A stretch of 64,000 nt of DNA from Candidatus Gastranaerophilales bacterium (GCA_944322845.1 CALUQE010000003.1:1-64000); one strand, 5' to 3'. Positions 8,959-17,324 are shown, counted from the stretch's first letter. Numbers and translations: made by a program. The notes: generated by a model from the sequence alone, not told the origin.

Positions 8959-10320
8959 ATGGCTTTTGATAAAAACAAAATATTATTTCTGAACAAATCA
9001 AACAATAAACTTGATTTTATACTCAAATATCCGGAGCGAATACTTCCGGTAACGTTTTTCCTGCTGTGTATTCTTGGCGGAATTCTGCTATACCTACCGT
9101 TTTCATCACCGCACGGAGTAAATTTTATTGATGCGCTCTTCACCTCCGTAAGTGCAGTATGCGTAACGGGACTTTCTGTTGTAAGTTTTGGCGACAAATT
9201 CACAAATATCGGGCAATTTATAGTAATGTTCCTGATTCAAACCGGCGGGCTCGGTATTATGAGTATAAGCTCAATAGTCTTTATCCTTCTGGGCAAGAGA
9301 ATGTCGCTTACACACGAGCGCACCGCAAGATATATTTTTGAAGCGGAAAGCAAAGAAGATATTAAAAATTCGCTTATACTTATTTTTAAATACACATTTC
9401 TTGTGGAACTCACAGGCGCAATAATTCTAACCACCGCATTTTCCATAATAGAACACAATATTTTTACAGGATTAAAATACGGCATTTTTTCCGCAGTATC
9501 AGCATTCTGTAACGCAGGATTTTTCTTTACTAATGATAATCTCGTAAGCTATAACCATTATCCTGTAATCATTTATACAATATCTTTTCTTATAATCCTT
9601 GGCGGAATTTCCCCTGCAATATGCGTAACTCTTGTTAACTTATTCAGAAAAAAGAAGCTCCCGCCGGTTTCTGTAATCGTTTTATATACAACGATTGTTT
9701 TGCTCTCTTTCGGAACTCTGTTTTTCTTTATCTCCGAATACAACGGAGTTTTGGGCGGTCTAAGCTTATGGGATAAAATAAACAACGCCTGGTTTCAGTC
9801 TGTGACTGCAAGAACTGCGGGGTTTAACTCTGTAGACCTAAGTAATATTAATATGGGAACATTCCTTCTTATGAACGCTCTTATGATAGCCGGCGGCTCA
9901 CCCGGAAGTACCGCAGGCGGTTTGAAAACCACAACGGTAGGGCTGTTCTTCATAACTTTTTGGAACACAATAAGAGGCAGAGACAATATTATCCGTAACA
10001 GAGCAATAAGGCTTGATACAATACAAAAAGCAATTACTCTTACTGTAGTTTATTTTTTAATACTTACAATTGCAATACTAATGCTTCTTACAACCCAGAG
10101 TGCAAATCCATTAAAATTAATTTTCGAAGCGGTTTCTGCGCTCGGCACTGTCGGACTCACAATGGGCGCTACAACAGCACTCGACGGAGTCGGAAAAATT
10201 ATCATAATAACAACAATGTTTTTAGGAAGGGTCGCTCCTGCAACATTGTTGTGCTACTTAAATACAAGGATAGCCGACTCACGCATCGGCTATCCGGATG
10301 CAAAGATTTCACTAACATAG
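8959..10320 (+). CDS. ktrB: Potassium uptake channel subunit, KtrB/TrkH family
   Basis: The 453-residue membrane protein has the fourfold M1-P-M2 pattern of SKT channels. Each pore loop keeps its selectivity-filter glycine: TSVSAVCVTGLS, SAVSAFCNAGFF, QSVTARTAGFNS and EAVSALGTVGLT. It imports K+ (KtrB often with Na+ dependence), gated by the cytosolic KtrA ring. A TTG at 8953 is an alternative start, but ATG 8959 is preferred. KtrA follows after 11 nt. The protein is shorter than TrkH, favouring the Ktr type. Confidence 0.93.
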   Translation: MAFDKNKILFLNKSNNKLDFILKYPERILPVTFFLLCILGGILLYLPFSSPHGVNFIDALFTSVSAVCVTGLSVVSFGDKFTNIGQFIVMFLIQTGGLGIMSISSIVFILLGKRMSLTHERTARYIFEAESKEDIKNSLILIFKYTFLVELTGAIILTTAFSIIEHNIFTGLKYGIFSAVSAFCNAGFFFTNDNLVSYNHYPVIIYTISFLIILGGISPAICVTLVNLFRKKKLPPVSVIVLYTTIVLLSFGTLFFFISEYNGVLGGLSLWDKINNAWFQSVTARTAGFNSVDLSNINMGTFLLMNALMIAGGSPGSTAGGLKTTTVGLFFITFWNTIRGRDNIIRNRAIRLDTIQKAITLTVVYFLILTIAILMLLTTQSANPLKLIFEAVSALGTVGLTMGATTALDGVGKIIIITTMFLGRVAPATLLCYLNTRIADSRIGYPDAKISLT

Positions 10321-10331
10321 GAGATAAAATA

Positions 10332-10979
10332 ATGTCTACACAAGTGTTAATAATAGGTTTAGGACAGTTCGGAATGTCGCTTGCAAGAACACTTTCCGAA
10401 AAAGGGGCAGAGGTTATTGCAGCGGATTCGGATAAAGAAATCGTTGAAGAAGCAGCAAGCTTTCTTGATGATGCAATTTGCCTCGATGCAACCGACGAAA
10501 CAGCTGTTGCAAGACTTTGCCCGAAGGAAAGAGATGTAGTAATCTGCGCAATAGGTGCAAGAGAGCCTTCTATCTTAACAACTGCAATCCTTAAACAAAT
10601 GGGATGCGAAAATATAATTGCAAGAGCAACGGATAAGATTCACGAGAGAATACTGAAAGCAGTCGGGGCAAAAAATGTTATTAACCCTGATGCGGAATAC
10701 GGAAGAAAATTCGCATACAGGATTCTTTTCCAGAACATAATCAATGACGAAACTTCTGAAAATATTCAGCTTCTGGAAATCAATGTTTTGCCGTTTATGG
10801 CAGGTAAAAACCTAATAGAACTTGCGTTGCCGAATAAATACGGAATTATTGTTGCCGCAATAAAGAGAGATGACAAACTTACACGACCTTTTCCTAATGA
10901 AATACTGGAAGAGAAAGACAAGCTGCTGCTGGTTTGTACGGAAGATGCAATTGCAAAAATGATTGAGGAGAATAAATAA
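10332..10979 (+). CDS. ktrA: Potassium uptake regulatory subunit KtrA (RCK domain)
   Basis: The 215-residue cytosolic protein has an RCK_N Rossmann domain (LIIGLGQFGMSLARTL, acidic ADSDKE at the end of beta-2) that binds ATP/ADP or NAD, and a C-terminal RCK_C domain (LPNKYGIIVAAIKRD). An octameric ring of KtrA gates KtrB. The start at 10332 has AGGAGA upstream, overlapping the ktrB stop region. The stop overlaps the start of the next gene by one base (TAATG), indicating coupled translation. Confidence 0.93.
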   Translation: MSTQVLIIGLGQFGMSLARTLSEKGAEVIAADSDKEIVEEAASFLDDAICLDATDETAVARLCPKERDVVICAIGAREPSILTTAILKQMGCENIIARATDKIHERILKAVGAKNVINPDAEYGRKFAYRILFQNIINDETSENIQLLEINVLPFMAGKNLIELALPNKYGIIVAAIKRDDKLTRPFPNEILEEKDKLLLVCTEDAIAKMIEENK

Positions 10980-11596
10980 TGAACAAGTCATTTTATTCTT
11001 CATTTATTTTGCTGTTGATTTTTTCAACGCTTCTTGCTATTGCCGGAATCAGAGGTTTTTTCAGATTAGCACCCGCGATTGAGCAAATTAATAAACATAA
11101 CACGCAGTCGCTTTATATTACAGAACAAATGATGTCCGCTCTAACCATCAAAAAAGATATTAAACTATTTGAGCAGGCTCTCAGAGACGGGGAAGCAAAT
11201 ATTACAGAAAAAGGCGAAGCCGAAGCTATCAAGAAAATTGAAAAAAATTACAAATTAGGTTTTAAAAATGCGGAATATAAAGAAGTTACCGTTGACAACA
11301 TAATAGAGCTTTCGCGCCTCAACAGACTTGCAATGAAAGATGCTGCCCTGCAGGCAAAAAGATTAAGCTCCGCCGCAGCGTGGGTAATAACTTTCCTCAC
11401 AATAATGACCTGGGCGCTCGGAATACTCCTTATGCGGACTTTAGCTAAAAACATCATCAAGCCGCTTGCGGAACTGACAGATGTTTTAAGCTCATACACA
11501 AAAGGGAATACCATGCGAAGATGCCCGAAACTTGCACCTAATCAAACTTTTCAAAAGATTTACGATTCCGTTAACACCTTGCTTGACAGAGGATAA
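10979..11596 (+). CDS. Two-helix membrane protein with periplasmic domain and HAMP-like segment
   Basis: The 205-residue protein has a membrane helix at about residues 7-27, a helical extracytoplasmic region of about 100 residues, a second helix (about 133-153) and a HAMP-like linker (NIIKPLAELTDVLSSYTKGN). It ends there: no kinase, cyclase or methyl-accepting domain follows. This is the sensory half of a chemoreceptor or kinase without an output domain. Its ATG overlaps the ktrA stop (TAATG), so it is made with the K+ channel. A role in sensing or tuning K+ uptake is inferred from this context only. Confidence 0.7.
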   Translation: MNKSFYSSFILLLIFSTLLAIAGIRGFFRLAPAIEQINKHNTQSLYITEQMMSALTIKKDIKLFEQALRDGEANITEKGEAEAIKKIEKNYKLGFKNAEYKEVTVDNIIELSRLNRLAMKDAALQAKRLSSAAAWVITFLTIMTWALGILLMRTLAKNIIKPLAELTDVLSSYTKGNTMRRCPKLAPNQTFQKIYDSVNTLLDRG

Positions 11597-11606
11597 ATTT
11601 TTAATC

Positions 11607-11939
11607 TTATTTGTTTTTCATAATCTTTTGTACAAGTTTTAAAGCCTCAAGATAATTCAATCTTTCTTCGTCATTTTGTGCAGAGTTCAAAACTTTCAAT
11701 GATTTCACGTAAATAGGATTTTCCATATCTTCATTTTTAATATCATTATCAACAAGCGGAAAATCTAAAGCCTCTGCGATTTTGCATAAAGTCGCATAAG
11801 AGGGCTGATGCTTGTTATTCTCAATTTTAGAAAGATGCTTGTCATCAATACCAACTTTTTCTGCAAGCTGTTCCTGAGTTACCCCCTGTGATTTTCTTAG
11901 TGCTTTTATTTTATTACCTATATTATTATCTCGCATCAT
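11607..11939 (-). CDS. XRE-family transcriptional regulator
   Basis: The 110-residue protein has an N-terminal Cro/C1-type helix-turn-helix (KIKALRKSQGVTQEQLAEKV, then DDKHLSKIENNKHQPSYATL) and a short helical C-terminal part. ATG 11939 or the adjacent ATG 11936 may be used. The upstream region (about 11990-12046) contains the small palindrome CTTGGCAAG, a repeated TTCTTGTT and a GACAAC/GTTGTC inverted pair, plausible sites for autoregulation. It is convergent with the ktr operon. A second, different XRE gene lies at 60556. Confidence 0.88.
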   Translation of the reverse strand: MMRDNNIGNKIKALRKSQGVTQEQLAEKVGIDDKHLSKIENNKHQPSYATLCKIAEALDFPLVDNDIKNEDMENPIYVKSLKVLNSAQNDEERLNYLEALKLVQKIMKNK

Positions 11940-12046
11940 AACGCCTCGCTTAATTAAGTTTTAATAGAAAGTAAAATTTTTATACACCGCGAGCTTGACA
12001 ACTTCACCAGAATAATTCTTGTTATTCTTGGCAAGTTCTTGTTGTC

Positions 12047-12705
12047 ATGTTTTATTATTTATATGAAAAATTTCTTAAAGGGAATTATTGTATAATAATT
12101 TGCGATAATTCAACAGAAGAAGAATGTTCAAAAGAAATCAGAGATATTTGCGAAAAAATAATGTTACATATATTCGGGTTCTGGACAGAAGAAGACCGAA
12201 CGGATACAGCAACTCTCACGCAATAGCTCTCAATTGGATCTGGAAAAACGTAGCCAAAAAACGCAAAAATAATTTTGGTTTTCTTGATCACGATATCTAT
12301 CCGGTTAAAGAAATTGATATTACAGATTATGTCAAAACAGACCCTATTTACGGAAAGTATTACGAAGCAGGCGGAATATGGTATTTATGGGCAGGGTTTG
12401 CATTTTTTAACTGGGAACATGTAAAAAATATGCCGCTTAATTTTCACAGATATAAAATACTCGGTTTTATTAAAAAGAGAGATGTTGATACAGGCTCGGC
12501 AAACTGGAATTGTCTTTATAAAAAACTGGATATTACAAAATTAAAACCCTGCTCCGATGAATTTTTACCAATGATTACAGGCAGCGATATTGAAGTAAAT
12601 TACATCAGCAGCCGTAACTGGCTTCATATTTTTGACGGCGGAAACAGATACAATACTAACGGCAGCAAGGTAGAGGCTGTTTTAAAATACATAGATACTC
12701 TTTAG
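12047..12705 (+). pseudogene. Frameshifted glycosyltransferase-like gene
   Basis: From ATG 12047 one frame reads a sensible N-terminal part (NYCIIICDNSTEEECSKEI, ending ICEK). It then breaks at a run of six A around 12153. The next frame continues the same protein: NNVTYIRV, SNSHAIALNWIW, FLDHDIYP (a DxD-like motif) and a C-terminal part ending at 12705. One extra A would restore about 219 residues. The pattern fits a GT-A glycosyltransferase with a lost base, possibly also truncated at the N-terminus. Transcript slippage on the A run or a sequencing error could also explain it. Confidence 0.65.
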
Positions 12706-12745
12706 AATTTTTATAGTATTATATAAGAAATTAAGGGAGAATTTT

Positions 12746-13372
12746 ATGGAATTTATTAATGCTGTACTTGCTGTTCTTATTAATTTTATAGAACACATTA
12801 TCACTGTAATGGGCCCGTTTGGTATAAGTTTGTTAATGGCAATAGAATCCTGTAACATTCCGCTTCCGAGCGAAGCAATATTGCCTTTTGCGGGATATAT
12901 TGTAAGTAAAGGAGAAATGAATTTTCACATCGCTGCCTGGGCAGGAGCTTTCGGATGCGTACTAGGTTCAATTCCTTCATATTATCTCGGATACTTTGGC
13001 GGACGTAAGTTTATTGAAAAGTACGGAAAATATTTCCTAATCTCCCACAAAGATCTTGATGATGCGGATAAGTGGGTAGAAAAATACGGAGACTGGGCAT
13101 TTTTCATCTGCAGAATGCTGCCGGTTATAAGAACCTTTATCTCGCTTCCTGCGGGAATTTTAAAAGCCAGAAAAAGAGTATTTTTTACTCTCACGTTTTT
13201 AGGTTCGCTTGTTTGGAGCTACGTACTCGTGTATGTCGGCGTAAAATTCGGTCAAAATATGGAAATGTTCAAACATCTCTGGCACAAGTTTGATATTCTG
13301 ATTGTAGTAATTTTCGGAATCCTCGGCATTTTATATATTTATAAGCATTTTAAGCATTTAAAAGATTCATAA
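12746..13372 (+). CDS. DedA family membrane protein
   Basis: The 208-residue protein has several membrane helices and DedA/SNARE-associated features: an early MAIESCNIPLPSEAILPFAG motif, the YYLGYFGGRKFIEKYGKY block, and FICRMLPVIRTFISLPAG with a conserved Arg. DedA proteins are half-transporters or flippases. Some recycle undecaprenyl phosphate and others phosphatidylethanolamine; the lipid here cannot be told. AAGGGAGA precedes the ATG. The tandem repeat array begins right after the stop. Confidence 0.92.
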   Translation: MEFINAVLAVLINFIEHIITVMGPFGISLLMAIESCNIPLPSEAILPFAGYIVSKGEMNFHIAAWAGAFGCVLGSIPSYYLGYFGGRKFIEKYGKYFLISHKDLDDADKWVEKYGDWAFFICRMLPVIRTFISLPAGILKARKRVFFTLTFLGSLVWSYVLVYVGVKFGQNMEMFKHLWHKFDILIVVIFGILGILYIYKHFKHLKDS

Positions 13373-13780
13373 AAATTCGAAAAAGCGAAGCACCAAAATA
13401 CTTTTCGAAGCGATAGCGGAAGCAGCGCGGGAGCGTGTCTGAGAAAAGAATTTCGGTGCGGAGCGGAACATAAATCAAACAGCACCCTTCCTTACTTTCC
13501 CTCAAGGGAAGAACGTCCGCCTCGTCTGAAAATTCAAGATAGCGAAGCTCCAAAATGCTTTTCGAAGCGATAGCGGGAGCTGCGCGGGAGCGTGTCTGAG
13601 AAAAGAATTTCGGTGCGGAGCGGAACATAAATCAAACAGCACTCTTCCTTACTTTCCCTCAAGGGAAGAACGTCCGCCTCGTCTGAAAATTCAAGATAGC
13701 GAAGCTCCAAAATGCTTTTCGAAGCGATAGCGGGAGCTGCGCGGGAGCGTGTCTGAGAAAAGAATTTCGGTGCGGAGCGG
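13373..13780. repeat. 157-bp tandem repeat, about 2.6 copies, with palindromic core
   Basis: The unit marker AGCGAAGC occurs at 13384, 13541 and 13698, giving an exact 157-bp period. The third copy stops at about 13780. Each unit contains the core GCGATAGCGGGAGCTGCGCG then GGAGCGTGT, flanked by arms that can pair (CCAAAATGCTTTTC with GAAAAGAATTTCGG), plus a spacer with CCCTCAAGGG. The first copy has diverged at several positions; the second and third are nearly identical. The core is shared with the elements at 26999 and 30322. Open frames here repeat with the unit and are not genes. Confidence 0.9.
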
Positions 13781-13796
13781 ATTACGGATTAAAATA

Positions 13797-13819
13797 AAAA
13801 AGGGGCACAAGCCCCTTTA
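13797..13819 (-). terminator. Intrinsic terminator of the ferritin-like gene
   Basis: On the minus strand, AAAGGGGC and GCCCCTTT enclose a short loop and run into a T tract, directly after the ferritin-like coding sequence. Confidence 0.8.
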
Positions 13820-13820
13820 A

Positions 13821-15134
13821 CTAAATCAATTTTTCTTTTGCTTCTTTTCTTTCTTCGTGTTTTTCTATCATTTTCTCCAACTCGTCAGGCATTACGGTAT
13901 TCCACGCAACCCCTTCTTTCTGGAGTCCTTTCTTCAATAAATCAACCTCTTTGTCTTTAAGCTCTTTATCAGCCGCAACAATATCTCTGTCGTGATAAAT
14001 TCCCGCAAGTCTGATTGCATTTTCCGACGGTGAACTTATTTCATTTTGCTTTTCCTGTATTTTATAGCTTGGCCAATCTTCTCTGAGTTTCTTAATCGTA
14101 GTATATTCTCCCCCTGCTTCAAGACGCTTGTCAACTTCTTTTTCCAGTACCTTTTGCACGTATTCTTTTTGAGACTTGAAGCGGCAAGGAATAACGATTT
14201 CACTTCCGATAACCTCTTCAGGATCACGTTTTTCGTATTTTTTAAACAAATCCGCTGCAATCTGCAGGTGGCCTAATTCAATATCAAGGAACAATTCCCA
14301 CGTTTTTTTGATTCTTTCATCCGACTCATCCTCCATGCAGGTATAATAGTTACAAACCTCCGTAAATTCATGAATAAGAAATTTTTCCCACATGGTTTCT
14401 GTCGGGTCAATCAAAGATTCGTACATTGTAACGTGCTCTTCTTCAACATCTTTAATCTCCGCATAAGTTTCTCTAAGCACGTGATCGCCATACATAAACC
14501 CGTGTTCCGCATAATAATTATGTGTCTGCTGCTCGCCGGATAGAAGTGTTAAAATATTAACTTTTGTCTGCGGATGCGCAGTCGCTTTATCATAATGTTT
14601 TCTTATTCTGATTCCATTGCAGTTATGATGGTGCTGCGTCGGACGCCCGACTATAACATCGGTCTGCCCCTGAACAATATCATCTGGTTCAAAACCTTCT
14701 GTCATATACGCAAACTGTGAATATCTGTATAGATGGTCAAAGTCTTCAAGAAGCCCGAAGTCAAAAGTCTCCTTAACATAAGGATCCGGTTCATTTTGCG
14801 CCATCCACGCCGTTAAATCCACCGCAACCTGCTCGTATCCGAGAGTTGTCTCCAATACAGATTGATCTGCAGGCCCCATCCAGTTTGCAGTTGCCTGCTG
14901 CGAATCTTCAATCCTGCTTATCATAGCAATTAATGCTTTATCATTATTATCTGGTACAAATCTGTTAAGCTGGTGCTTAAAACCCCACGCCTCAACTTCT
15001 ATACCGTTCATTAAAATTTGTCTTGTCCTTGTATAACAATCAACCTCTGTTTTATTGTAAGGCTTTCCGACAATCTGATGCCAATTTCTTAGCTGCTTTT
15101 CTAAAGGTATACCTTTTTCTTTTAACGGATTCAT
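13821..15134 (-). CDS. Ferritin-like superfamily protein of unknown function
   Basis: The 437-residue soluble protein has several E...E..H patterns on predicted long helices: GEQQTHNYYAEHG, EIKDVEEEHVTMYES, FLIHEFTEVCNYYTC and ELGHLQIAADLFKKYE. These resemble diiron-binding four-helix bundles of the ferritin/rubrerythrin superfamily. The C-terminal 140 residues are highly charged and helical. No rubredoxin centre is seen. A role in iron handling or oxygen/peroxide defence is inferred. It is monocistronic with its own terminator. The exact family is not recognised. Confidence 0.6.
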   Translation of the reverse strand: MNPLKEKGIPLEKQLRNWHQIVGKPYNKTEVDCYTRTRQILMNGIEVEAWGFKHQLNRFVPDNNDKALIAMISRIEDSQQATANWMGPADQSVLETTLGYEQVAVDLTAWMAQNEPDPYVKETFDFGLLEDFDHLYRYSQFAYMTEGFEPDDIVQGQTDVIVGRPTQHHHNCNGIRIRKHYDKATAHPQTKVNILTLLSGEQQTHNYYAEHGFMYGDHVLRETYAEIKDVEEEHVTMYESLIDPTETMWEKFLIHEFTEVCNYYTCMEDESDERIKKTWELFLDIELGHLQIAADLFKKYEKRDPEEVIGSEIVIPCRFKSQKEYVQKVLEKEVDKRLEAGGEYTTIKKLREDWPSYKIQEKQNEISSPSENAIRLAGIYHDRDIVAADKELKDKEVDLLKKGLQKEGVAWNTVMPDELEKMIEKHEERKEAKEKLI

Positions 15135-15233
15135 TATATCCCCTTTCTGCAGAATTTTTCTGCATTGTAATGGTAATATAAATTAAGGTTTTTGGTATTA
15201 TCCGCTAAGGTATTATGCTTGTATAACAAATAA

Positions 15234-15262
15234 TAGACAGAGTATATAAATTATTGTAATAT
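15234..15262 (+). promoter_or_regulatory. Promoter for the toxin-type transcript (RNA I)
   Basis: TAGACA (15234-15239), a 17-base spacer and TAATAT (15257-15262) predict a transcript starting at ACAGGGT (15269). This is about 89 nt before the small reading frame at 15358. Confidence 0.6.
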
Positions 15263-15279
15263 ACTTTTACAGGGTAAAC

Positions 15280-15465
15280 GATGCTCTATCTATAAGAAAC
15301 CGACCGCCAATAATAGTGTAGACCTCGGATTGGTTCCCGACTAGAAAAGGGGCAGATATGAACGATTTCAATTTGAGTTTAATGTTAATCTTTTTGATTT
15401 TGTACATATTAAAAAACGGCTCTTACCCAAAAGGATAAGAACCGCATAGACCTCTTCAGAGCATC
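15280..15465. repeat. Direct and inverted repeats flanking the small toxin-like frame
   Basis: Two short motifs occur in the same order on both sides of the frame. ATAAGAAACCG (15292-15302) matches ATAAGAACCG (15435-15444), and TAGACCTC occurs at 15319-15326 and 15447-15454. GATGCTCT (15280) and AGAGCATC (15458) form an inverted pair, as do ACAGGGT (15269) and ACCCTGT (15486). An antisense RNA from the right-hand promoter could therefore pair with both the 5' and 3' parts of the sense RNA, as in par/Fst loci. Confidence 0.7.
15358..15438 (+). CDS. Candidate type I toxin: 26-residue hydrophobic peptide
   Basis: The frame encodes a 26-residue peptide with a polar N-terminus (MNDFN), one hydrophobic helix (LSLMLIFLILYIL) and a polar basic tail (KNGSYPKG). 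AAAAGGGG five bases upstream of the ATG is an excellent ribosome site, unusual here for a chance frame. Size and layout match Fst/TxpA-like membrane peptides of type I toxin-antitoxin systems. The frame lies between convergent promoters and its last codons overlap the terminator stem of the antisense RNA. Toxicity is inference. Confidence 0.55.
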   Translation: MNDFNLSLMLIFLILYILKNGSYPKG

Positions 15466-15492
15466 CGGCAGTCTCGCAAACTGCCACCCTGT
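15411..15492 (-). ncRNA. Candidate antisense antitoxin RNA (RNA II)
   Basis: A promoter on the minus strand predicts a start near 15492. The RNA would begin ACAGGGTGGCAG, form a hairpin (GGCAGT/ACTGCC around TTGCGAG), cover GAGGTCTA and CGGTTCTTAT, and stop at an intrinsic terminator (stem 15417-15444, then six T at 15416-15411). The RNA is about 80 nt and overlaps the 3' end of the toxin frame. Its repeats are complementary to the sense leader. Confidence 0.5.
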
Positions 15493-15496
15493 ATTT

Positions 15497-15527
15497 ATAT
15501 TATTTACTATAACCGTACCTTTGTCAA
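15497..15527 (-). promoter_or_regulatory. Promoter of the antisense RNA
   Basis: On the minus strand a perfect TTGACA (15527-15522) is followed by TAATAT (15502-15497) with a 19-base spacer, or by AATAAT with 17 bases. It lies immediately after the hydrolase stop codon, so it is not needed for any coding gene. Confidence 0.6.
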
Positions 15528-15533
15528 TATAAA

Positions 15534-16430
15534 TTATTTATTAAAAAAGTTTACCGGTTCCGGAATTCTGTTTATTCCAAGATCTATTGAGTCAAGTATA
15601 ATTCTTGCATACTCTTCGTGCATTCCGTAAAATATATGCGAAGCTCCTTGAACCTCTATAACCTGATTGTTTTCGGGATTTCTTGTCCAGGAGTTTAATG
15701 TTTCCATAAATTTCTTGGGGCTTTCGCCGGTTACGGAATCTCTTGAGCCTATTATAAATGAACCGTTCGGTTTTATATTATACAGCGAATTTGTTTCTCC
15801 CTGTTTGCTTAAAACAGGACAGTTCTTGAGATTATCCGCATTATAAAAACCTAAAACCGTATTTGCAGTCATCGGAGAGAACCCGCCGAATAAAAACGGC
15901 AAAATGTCATCTCCCCTTCCGTCTTCAATCCACGATTTTGCCATATCAAAACATTTATCAATATCAGGCATAACTCCCCACCAATGCATTATATCTACAG
16001 GAGAAGAGACGATAAAATAATCAACAAAATCATCCGGAGTGTTCCCGAGATAATGAATAATTTTATTTGACCCGAGTGAATGTCCGCCAAGAATTATTTT
16101 TTTGAACCCCAGCTCTTTTGCATATTTTACGTAACTTTCAACATCCTCGTAAACCATCTTGAAATCATCATTGAAGGTTCCGGCATGTTTTTGTTTTCCT
16201 ATAGAAAAATCAGTGTATGCAAAACATGAAAAAGAATCATGAGCGTGCGCTATAATGCAGGCAATGCCGTTTTGACTCAATAATTTACCGGTAGAATACA
16301 AAAGTTCATTTTGAAAAACATTTGAACAAATTCCCGTAAGCATTACAAGCACGGTATCGCAGTTAGTGTCTCCAAACATTGCGCCTTTAAGTTCAAGACC
16401 TCTTGGTGTTTTTACTTTTATAATTTCCAT
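15534..16430 (-). CDS. Alpha/beta hydrolase
   Basis: The 298-residue cytosolic protein has the nucleophile elbow GGHSLGSNK (GxSxG). A plausible acid is in IIGSRDSVTG and the catalytic His in QGASHIFYG, the order expected for alpha/beta hydrolases. It resembles esterase/lipase-like proteins; the substrate is unknown. The gene follows DUF3737 by 15 nt and closes a three-gene operon divergent from a LysR regulator, which likely controls it. Confidence 0.85.
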   Translation of the reverse strand: MEIIKVKTPRGLELKGAMFGDTNCDTVLVMLTGICSNVFQNELLYSTGKLLSQNGIACIIAHAHDSFSCFAYTDFSIGKQKHAGTFNDDFKMVYEDVESYVKYAKELGFKKIILGGHSLGSNKIIHYLGNTPDDFVDYFIVSSPVDIMHWWGVMPDIDKCFDMAKSWIEDGRGDDILPFLFGGFSPMTANTVLGFYNADNLKNCPVLSKQGETNSLYNIKPNGSFIIGSRDSVTGESPKKFMETLNSWTRNPENNQVIEVQGASHIFYGMHEEYARIILDSIDLGINRIPEPVNFFNK

Positions 16431-16445
16431 TTTTTTTATATCTCC

Positions 16446-17324
16446 TTATACACATTTTTTCAAACAAACTTTTTCTTCCAAATTGCGGATTAAAACTTTT
16501 CCGCAGCATTTCATAACCGGTTTTTCCGTTACGATTTCTCCGATACTATCGGCTGCAATTACTCCTGATTTAGGATTCTTGACAGATACAATATGACCTT
16601 TGATATCGGCTTCAACTTCAGAATATTCAAAAGCTAGATCAGTATCTTCCATAGTGCAGTTGATTAATTTCAAGTTCTTGCAATAGCACAACGGCTGAGT
16701 TCCTATGATTTTGCAGTTTACAAAGGTTAAATTCTCGCTGAACCAGCCCAAATACTCACCTTTTACAACAGAATCTTCAACAACGATATTCTTGCTGTGC
16801 CAGAAAGCGTCCTTTGTATCAAGATTAGAATTCTTTATATGAACATTTTTCATATACTGAAAAGAGTATTTGCCCGTCATATTCAAATTCTCAATCTCAA
16901 CATCTTTTGATTCAAACAAGAAATACATGGAATCAACTGTAGAATTTGTGATTTTTACCCCTTTGCACCTCCAGCCGAATTCAGGAGAGACAATATTACA
17001 ATTATTGACAGTAATATTTTTACACTCTCTAAGACATTTTATGCCGTCAATGTTGTCACTCAGTAATTGACCGCCTACTGAATACCACAACGGCGCACGT
17101 GTTTTTTCATCCATAGATGAATTTTCCAGTGCAAATCTTCTTGCGTGCCATAAAGGATAACGGAGTGAAAATGAACAATTAACAACGTTTACCCCCCTGC
17201 ATTCTTTCAGAACGGACTCGCCATCTGCCGGTCCCTCAAATCTGCAGTTTAAAACTTCCGTATTTTTGATATTGTATAACGATCTTTCTTCATCAAAAAC
17301 TTGATTTTCAATTTTATGTTTCAT
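16446..17324 (-). CDS. DUF3737 family right-handed beta-helix protein
   Basis: The 292-residue protein is built of short repeats with regularly spaced Asn and Cys (VLNCRFEGPADGES, NITVNNCNIVSPEFGW, VVKGEYLGWFSENL, KIIGTQPLCYCKNL), giving a parallel beta-helix. These phrases are characteristic of DUF3737, common in gut Firmicutes and Bacteroidetes, and of unknown function. There is no signal peptide. Its neighbours on the same strand are a hydrolase and a small helical protein, with a LysR regulator divergent, a context seen for this family. Confidence 0.88.
   Translation of the reverse strand: MKHKIENQVFDEERSLYNIKNTEVLNCRFEGPADGESVLKECRGVNVVNCSFSLRYPLWHARRFALENSSMDEKTRAPLWYSVGGQLLSDNIDGIKCLRECKNITVNNCNIVSPEFGWRCKGVKITNSTVDSMYFLFESKDVEIENLNMTGKYSFQYMKNVHIKNSNLDTKDAFWHSKNIVVEDSVVKGEYLGWFSENLTFVNCKIIGTQPLCYCKNLKLINCTMEDTDLAFEYSEVEADIKGHIVSVKNPKSGVIAADSIGEIVTEKPVMKCCGKVLIRNLEEKVCLKKCV

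Noticed and set aside
13350..13628. 92-residue minus-strand frame
   Set aside because: It consists of the 157-bp repeat translated twice, so it has internal duplication and no independent support.
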